In this document: piece by piece, positions 58,697 to 64,000 of the stretch
Layout of the letters: the number at the start of each line of letters is the position of its first letter
How positions within the stretch are numbered: the first letter of the stretch is position 1
Assembly (NCBI GenBank): GCA_018287875.1
Contig: JAGVVL010000022.1
Location: 3,534,001-3,598,000, forward strand
From: Nigrospora sphaerica
Taxonomy: Eukaryota; Ascomycota; Sordariomycetes; Amphisphaeriales; Apiosporaceae
Direction of reading: 5' to 3'
DNA: 64,000 bases
Notes under the pieces: model-generated
The model's input: the letters and a program-made list of their open reading frames with translations, nothing else
The model's database searches: none
Told to the model about the DNA's origin: nothing
Made by a program: the position numbers and the translations under genes

Positions 58697-61600
58697 TCAA
58701 AGGTACGGCATCCAGAGCGCATCGCACTGCGCCAGATTAATCGGGTTGACCGCCTTGGCAATGAGATCAATAACCGTCTGGTTCGCCGGGAGGTTGCCCA
58801 CCGGGCTGGCGGCCAGACTGACGGCCCGCTTGACAATCATGTCGCAGTTCGTCTGCACTGTTTCGCGGAGCTGGTTCTCGTTGAGGTGGATCGACCGGTG
58901 GCTGCTGGTAAACCAATAAAGCATCTCGTCGCGAACAATGAGTGTCAGTGCGTGCTCGAGCTCGAACTCGGGCTCCGTGAGGCACCGCGCAATCGCCATA
59001 ATAGCACAGCTGAAGACTCCCTCCGTCGCCAAGGGACCCATTAGCGTTTGCAGGTTGGGCGTCAATCTGAAAGGCACCGGCTCAGGGTTGTGGAAAAATG
59101 GCTTGGCTGGCGCCATGAACGACAATAGTTCCGAGCCCCAGATCTTGCCTGAGCCACGCGCAATGTTGATCTTGTGCGGGTACCGCCCCGTCATGTACAG
59201 AATGTACGTCATGAAGGTGAGTGCCGAGAACTGGTACGAGAACCGCCGTCGGAACAGCCAGAACTCGGAGAACTCAGGGAACGTCGCCTGGAAATACTCA
59301 AGCGCCACCGTGTGAGGCACCCATTTCTCCTGGATCGCTGTAAACACCTCAAGACGCGCTGTCACTGTCTGGTCCGCCAGTTTCTGCACACCGTTAGCAT
59401 CCTCCGACGCCTTCACGGGCACGCCGCCACTTACTACCCCCTTGGGTTCAACCAGGGCTCTAAGCTTGTCCATAGTGAACAGAACCGGTTCGTCCTTCTG
59501 CATCCCGTTTCGACGGCAGTGGTCTTCATAGATGCCCTGCAGCGTCATATAAGACGTATCTTCTTGCACGATTCTAATATGCGGAGCAAGGGGGACCATC
59601 AGCGGGAGGTTGAATTGCAGGTCGCGCCGCCGGGATTCCTTCTTCTTGGTAAGAGTCTGGTTCAGGTGCCGGAAGAGCTGCAGGATTCTCTCCTCGCGTC
59701 GACAATGCCTTGCGGCAGGATGCTGGATGGCAAAGGCGTGGACGCTGCCGTCGTGGCCACGGATCCGGATTCGTCGGTGCGAAACGCCGATTCCGCGCAC
59801 AAGGTCTACGTTGGGCAGGAATCGCTCGATACGGATGAAATCCTGGTTCTTATCCTTGTGTTGAAGATATTGTCCGGGTACCTCGACATCATCAAACTTG
59901 AGATATCGGAAGTCGCTCAAGTGTTTCGAGTATCTCTCCAGCATGTCCCCAGCATGGCGCCGATCGAGCTTCTCCTCGAACTTATCCCGCCACTTGCGGA
60001 GCTTGTGGATGTATTCAAACATGGTTGGCTTGACCCTCACAAAGTCGGCCTCAAACGAGGACTTGATGTGGGCCGGGAGTATCGTCTCGGCGAAACGCGT
60101 GATGTTCGTCTCCGTAGCAGCCGGCAACTTGACATCCTTCGCGTACGAAGCAGGCATACGACTGACATATGCCAGACCATCGTTGAGCAGCGCCACAATG
60201 AGACGATAGGCGTCTTCGTCTGGCGGACATTTGAAATGTTTCTGGATCTGGTCGACCATAGTCTCCATGGAGAGAGCCAGGAGCGGGAACGCCGTCTTAA
60301 GGGTCGACATGGTCTCGTCCGTGAGCTCCCATGGCGGCTTCTTCTGAGAAGTGGAGGATGAGGCCGTATTGTCGCCACTGCTCTTCTGATCCGCGGCAGG
60401 AGCCGGCGTAGCAGATGCGGCCTTGTCCTCGCCTGCTTCCGTCTTGGGTTGGGCGTTGCCATCGCCGTTGGCCGTCGGCGGCTGCGGCGCAGCTTCCGGC
60501 TTCGCCTGGGGATTTTCTTGCTTGGCTTGCGCAGGCGATGCGTTGGCTTTCCCATTGGCGGCAGCGGCGGCCGATTGGGCCCTCTGTAGTCGCGCCTTCT
60601 CCTTCGCTTCCTGGTTCTTCTTGATGGCTTGCATGTCTTCGCGGTTCGTCCTCAGCTGGAAGTACAGGGCCTGCGGGTACGATTTGGCTATCTTCTGTAG
60701 CAGAGCGTGTACCCTGGGGGCTTCCTTGTGACCAAGACCGGTGAGCAGCTGGGGTATGAACGTGATCCAGTACCAGACAGGTATGTCTCCCTTGTAGTCG
60801 TCGAATCCAGAAGAGATGGTGCCGTTCGCGTCGTCCAAACTCAGAAGCCACAGGACTCGAGCGATGAGCTTCCGGGCTCGGCCATTCTTGTAACTTCCGA
60901 TGGCTTGCAGATATGAAGTCAGTGCCTGCTTGGCCGAGTTGGTATCAGTGGGGTCCTCCTTGAATTTGCGGTCGTTGAAGTATCCCCATTCGGCCCACGC
61001 CTTAGCTTTGCCAATGTCGTAGTAGAGCGCCGTGCCGTAGGCTGCATCGGCATCCTCCTTCTGTTTCAGCTTCTCCAGGAACATTCCTTTCAAAGTGTAG
61101 AACTCAGCCTTCTGGTGTGCATTGAAGTAATTAAGATTCGTGTTGTTGATCACATCAAGGCCGCTGGAGAGCTCCTCGGGGTTTTCGTAATGACATTTCG
61201 CTTGCTCTCTGAGCTTGAGGAAAGCTTCTTGAATCTCGATGTTCGGCAACGTGTAGATCCTACTCAGTTGCGCGATGCAGACGTCGGGGAGGTTGTGCTT
61301 GCGGGCGACATGGGCAAATCTGTTGATGATCCAGGCGGTTTCGTGGAAGCCACGGTAGGCAAAAGAAGCACCGTTTGCATTCTGTCCCTGCTGCGGGACC
61401 AGTCTGAGGTACGTGGTGTTGATCAGGCCAAAAATATGCTGTCGCCAGGTGACCAGATCCTGCCAGTCGGTGATGTCGTCCCATACATTGGGCAGTCGGT
61501 CGCGCCATGACCCCAGGAGTAGCTTGAGCTCGCCCGACTTCACGTCCAGGTTGGCCTGAGTCGTATTCGCTAGACTCTGGCAGATGATGCTAGCATCGTG

Positions 61601-64000
61601 AAGCTCGACCAGCTGCTGGAAGTTGTGTAGCATGGGAATATGGGCTGCAGTCAGGCGTCTCGGAAGTTGATGCCACTTGCGTATCGATAGCTGAATAGCC
61701 TCGTCACATACCCGATTGAAATCCGCCTGGGTCTCTGGGCTTCTGTTGTTGTGCAGTTTGAGCAAAGACATGAATCCTTGGAAGAACGACCGTCGTGGGG
61801 TTGGCGCATCCATGACGCCCTTGATGATGTGATCCAGGCTCTCGCGGTGCTCTTGATTCTGCCACATCTCGATGCTCCGCCAGGCACACTCCAACAGTAG
61901 ATCCTGCAAATTTTCATGCTTTGCAAAGTCCTGCAGGATTTCCCACTGCTGTAGCTTCTCGGCACAGATGACCCAGTGATCTTCCCAGAGCATGTACTCG
62001 CCCTGAGAGAACGGAATGACGCCGGTGCGTGCTTTTATCTGCGCCGCCTCGTACATCTTTTGGGCCTTGTCCCACATGCCGTTTTGCTCATATGACAGGG
62101 CCGCGTTGGTCTCGACAAACTGACAGCGCCTACGCCAGGTACCGTAAAACAGGTCGTCCTCTTTGAGATTGGCGTACAACTCGACAAGGGCGTCGAGGTT
62201 GCTCTCCCGGACGGTGGATGATTCGACGTCGGGCTTAACGGCCGACTTCTCCAGCTGGACTAGAGCCGTATACCAGGCGTCGTATGTCTTCGCGCCAAAC
62301 TTCAGAACATGTGGAGGTATCTTGCATTCCGGCCAGGATTTCGCAGCTCCAGCAAGCAGAGCCTGGACGACATTGGGACGCTTATCAATCTGTCGCGAAT
62401 GGAAATCCTTGGTCAAGAGGACGACCAGTCCTTTCTCAAGGTCTGACTTCTCTTCTTTCAACGTAGCAGCCCAGTAAATGGGGAAGAGAGTAACCCAGAG
62501 GTCGTGCGACAAGTTTGAGTCTATGTGCTGCAGTTGTGTGATGGGCTCAATGACATCGCGTACCCTGATATCGCCCAGTTCGGCAACAAAGCGCCGGTGG
62601 TTGGCCATGAAGTTTTCGTACCTGTCGTCAGCCATGCTCTGCGGCTCTCTTGTATCTCTGGCGTACGTGCCAAATAGCAAGGAGGCTGGCAGTATTCTGA
62701 AGTCCTCGTGGTGAAGCTGGATAACCGAGTTTGCTTCCACGGCACCCAAGAGGAGTTGGGAGGCTTGGGCGAGCCAGAACGAATCTCCCAGCGTATCCCA
62801 GTTCTGCGAGGCAATGACATACTGTAGACGGGCTGTTGCTGTACGGCTCAGACTCTTGTCAAAAATTGCCATGAATCTATTGCGCATGTCCACGTCCTGC
62901 GCTCGGGTACCAACCAGGAACGCATGCTCCATGCGGACAGTGAGCTCGGTACGTGTTATCTTGGGGTCTTCGTAAATGCGAATGACGAGCTCCAGGAACT
63001 TTGTCAGCATGGTCGGGTCGGCACGATGCTCGAAGGACAGCATCTTGTGGAGCACAGCCGTCTTCTCTTTGAGCGTCGGCCAGGTGCCTTCGGACCGGAA
63101 AATCCAGTCCTCGACCATTTCCAAGATCTTCTGGCACAACGGAATGCTCAACGACTTCTCCACCAGGGTCGCAAGAACACTGAGGAACGGCCGGCGGTTG
63201 TCACCGAGGATCTCCATTCGCATGGCTGTAACCTCGATGGCTTTGATCATCAGGTTTGTCTGAACTTCGAGGTCATGTGGGGACATCTCGCCATTCTGTG
63301 CGGTTGGGTCCGCAGCACGCATCTGAGCAACACCCATTTGGTGTGAAGTGACAGCAGTGTAGTGTGTAACATGCTCTCTAGCCAGTTTCACTTGTAGAGC
63401 CTTCATGAGTGCTGTGATATGCTGATCGATTACGGACGGTTTGCGCTGGCCCAGAGACCACAGGATGTTGACGCCCGAGACATAATTGGAGGCATTCAAG
63501 GTCTCTGTGGCAATCGTCGATAGGAACGTGATGAACTCGGAAGTAGTTGCCTCCGGTTCCCCCTCGGCGTCGGCGTCGTCCATGGGTACGTCTTCCGGGA
63601 CGGCATCAAGGATGCGCTGGACGGTGGACTTCATCACCCTCCCGTCATCATACTCCGGGTCCGCAAAGTGCAGGCAATCCTGCAACTCCGGGTTGTCGGA
63701 CCTCAAGCACTTGTCAAGCACTTTCTGAACGGACGTAACGTTTCTGACGATCCATTCGTCCTTCTTGGAGTTGAGGATAATCCTGACCACCTGCAAGGTA
63801 TTGATGATATTGGTGATGAACTTTTCATCGTAGTTTTCCTTGTCGCTGGGATCGGCGTTGAGAATCTTGGAGGTTCGCTCGCTGGCTAGCACCACCTCGG
63901 TAATGTTAGGGTAGAGATCGATATCCAGGTCACCCCAATACTTTGGTTGGAGAAGATTGTAGAACAGTGACATGGCCTTTTTGCACAACTCAGTGGACTG
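58697..64000 (-). CDS. TRA1: TRA1 (SAGA/NuA4 PIKK pseudokinase), C-terminal 1767 residues, truncated by the window edge
   Basis: One uninterrupted frame runs from the right edge to the stop at 58697, so the 5' part of the gene lies outside. It contains HEAT/TPR and FAT repeats over roughly the first 1100 residues (for example [40 protein letters not shown]), then an Ala/Gln/Pro/Lys low-complexity insert, a PI3K-like domain and a C-terminal FATC ending [17 protein letters not shown]. The kinase-like domain lacks the catalytic GDRHxxN and DFG motifs: the corresponding region reads [20 protein letters not shown] (about residues 1600-1620 of the visible part). That is the Tra1/TRRAP hallmark. Tra1 is the scaffold that binds transcription activators and recruits the SAGA and NuA4 histone acetyltransferase complexes. 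Confidence 0.96.
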   Translation of the reverse strand, partial: QSTELCKKAMSLFYNLLQPKYWGDLDIDLYPNITEVVLASERTSKILNADPSDKENYDEKFITNIINTLQVVRIILNSKKDEWIVRNVTSVQKVLDKCLRSDNPELQDCLHFADPEYDDGRVMKSTVQRILDAVPEDVPMDDADAEGEPEATTSEFITFLSTIATETLNASNYVSGVNILWSLGQRKPSVIDQHITALMKALQVKLAREHVTHYTAVTSHQMGVAQMRAADPTAQNGEMSPHDLEVQTNLMIKAIEVTAMRMEILGDNRRPFLSVLATLVEKSLSIPLCQKILEMVEDWIFRSEGTWPTLKEKTAVLHKMLSFEHRADPTMLTKFLELVIRIYEDPKITRTELTVRMEHAFLVGTRAQDVDMRNRFMAIFDKSLSRTATARLQYVIASQNWDTLGDSFWLAQASQLLLGAVEANSVIQLHHEDFRILPASLLFGTYARDTREPQSMADDRYENFMANHRRFVAELGDIRVRDVIEPITQLQHIDSNLSHDLWVTLFPIYWAATLKEEKSDLEKGLVVLLTKDFHSRQIDKRPNVVQALLAGAAKSWPECKIPPHVLKFGAKTYDAWYTALVQLEKSAVKPDVESSTVRESNLDALVELYANLKEDDLFYGTWRRRCQFVETNAALSYEQNGMWDKAQKMYEAAQIKARTGVIPFSQGEYMLWEDHWVICAEKLQQWEILQDFAKHENLQDLLLECAWRSIEMWQNQEHRESLDHIIKGVMDAPTPRRSFFQGFMSLLKLHNNRSPETQADFNRVCDEAIQLSIRKWHQLPRRLTAAHIPMLHNFQQLVELHDASIICQSLANTTQANLDVKSGELKLLLGSWRDRLPNVWDDITDWQDLVTWRQHIFGLINTTYLRLVPQQGQNANGASFAYRGFHETAWIINRFAHVARKHNLPDVCIAQLSRIYTLPNIEIQEAFLKLREQAKCHYENPEELSSGLDVINNTNLNYFNAHQKAEFYTLKGMFLEKLKQKEDADAAYGTALYYDIGKAKAWAEWGYFNDRKFKEDPTDTNSAKQALTSYLQAIGSYKNGRARKLIARVLWLLSLDDANGTISSGFDDYKGDIPVWYWITFIPQLLTGLGHKEAPRVHALLQKIAKSYPQALYFQLRTNREDMQAIKKNQEAKEKARLQRAQSAAAAANGKANASPAQAKQENPQAKPEAAPQPPTANGDGNAQPKTEAGEDKAASATPAPAADQKSSGDNTASSSTSQKKPPWELTDETMSTLKTAFPLLALSMETMVDQIQKHFKCPPDEDAYRLIVALLNDGLAYVSRMPASYAKDVKLPAATETNITRFAETILPAHIKSSFEADFVRVKPTMFEYIHKLRKWRDKFEEKLDRRHAGDMLERYSKHLSDFRYLKFDDVEVPGQYLQHKDKNQDFIRIERFLPNVDLVRGIGVSHRRIRIRGHDGSVHAFAIQHPAARHCRREERILQLFRHLNQTLTKKKESRRRDLQFNLPLMVPLAPHIRIVQEDTSYMTLQGIYEDHCRRNGMQKDEPVLFTMDKLRALVEPKGVVSGGVPVKASEDANGVQKLADQTVTARLEVFTAIQEKWVPHTVALEYFQATFPEFSEFWLFRRRFSYQFSALTFMTYILYMTGRYPHKINIARGSGKIWGSELLSFMAPAKPFFHNPEPVPFRLTPNLQTLMGPLATEGVFSCAIMAIARCLTEPEFELEHALTLIVRDEMLYWFTSSHRSIHLNENQLRETVQTNCDMIVKRAVSLAASPVGNLPANQTVIDLIAKAVNPINLAQCDALWMPYL

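Overview
The window is nuclear DNA from a filamentous ascomycete (Pezizomycotina). The gene content and the spliced gene models fit Sordariomycetes, most likely Sordariales, but the genus cannot be fixed from sequence alone. Evidence: short introns of about 50-115 nt with GT...AG ends and CTAAC/CTGAC branch points, strongly G/C-ended codons, long gene-poor intergenic stretches of 1-5 kb, and a run of conserved fungal single-copy genes. There are no bacterial operons, CRISPR arrays or intact transposons.

Layout, left to right. A Ser-rich disordered protein (minus, 1.1-2.7 kb). A small PMP3/SNA-type membrane proteolipid with two introns (minus, 5.3-5.8 kb). 5.4 kb without a convincing gene. An NRP1-like RNA-binding protein (plus, 11.2-13.3 kb). 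A 947-codon F-box gene broken by one in-frame TAG (minus, 14.9-17.8 kb). An AT-rich island carrying an intron-containing tRNA-Thr (minus, 19.2 kb). HAT2 (minus) and XRN1 (plus) in divergent orientation (20.1-27.2 kb). A DUF3431 membrane protein (minus, 28.2-29.5 kb). A coding-like relic (minus, near 30.8 kb). A PQ-loop membrane protein (minus, 32.7-33.9 kb). A single-pass membrane protein (minus, 36.3-36.8 kb). A 234-aa orphan (plus, 39.9-40.6 kb). A NEO1-type P4-ATPase (plus, 42.6-46.7 kb). Glycogen synthase (plus, 49.9-52.1 kb). An F-box/LRR-like protein (minus, 53.6-55.6 kb). The C-terminal 1767 residues of TRA1, running off the right edge (minus, 58.7-64.0 kb).

The genes are a housekeeping set, not a pathway cluster: RNA decay and granules (XRN1, NRP1-like), histone acetylation (HAT2, TRA1), membrane lipid asymmetry (NEO1, possibly the PQ-loop protein), glycogen synthesis, and two F-box proteins. 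All splice models given here were checked for frame and each sums to a whole number of codons.

The most unusual observation is the F-box gene. Its single nonsense codon sits at the exact centre of a 23-bp perfect palindrome and can be explained by a 3-bp duplication there. Other points worth checking are a probable GC-AG intron in XRN1, loss of the catalytic D-x-E in the exonuclease-like fold of the NRP1-like protein, an upstream ORF overlapping the NEO1 start, a 75-bp alternating purine-pyrimidine tract, and the unidentified coding relic near 30.8 kb. I did not find a convincing new multi-gene system.
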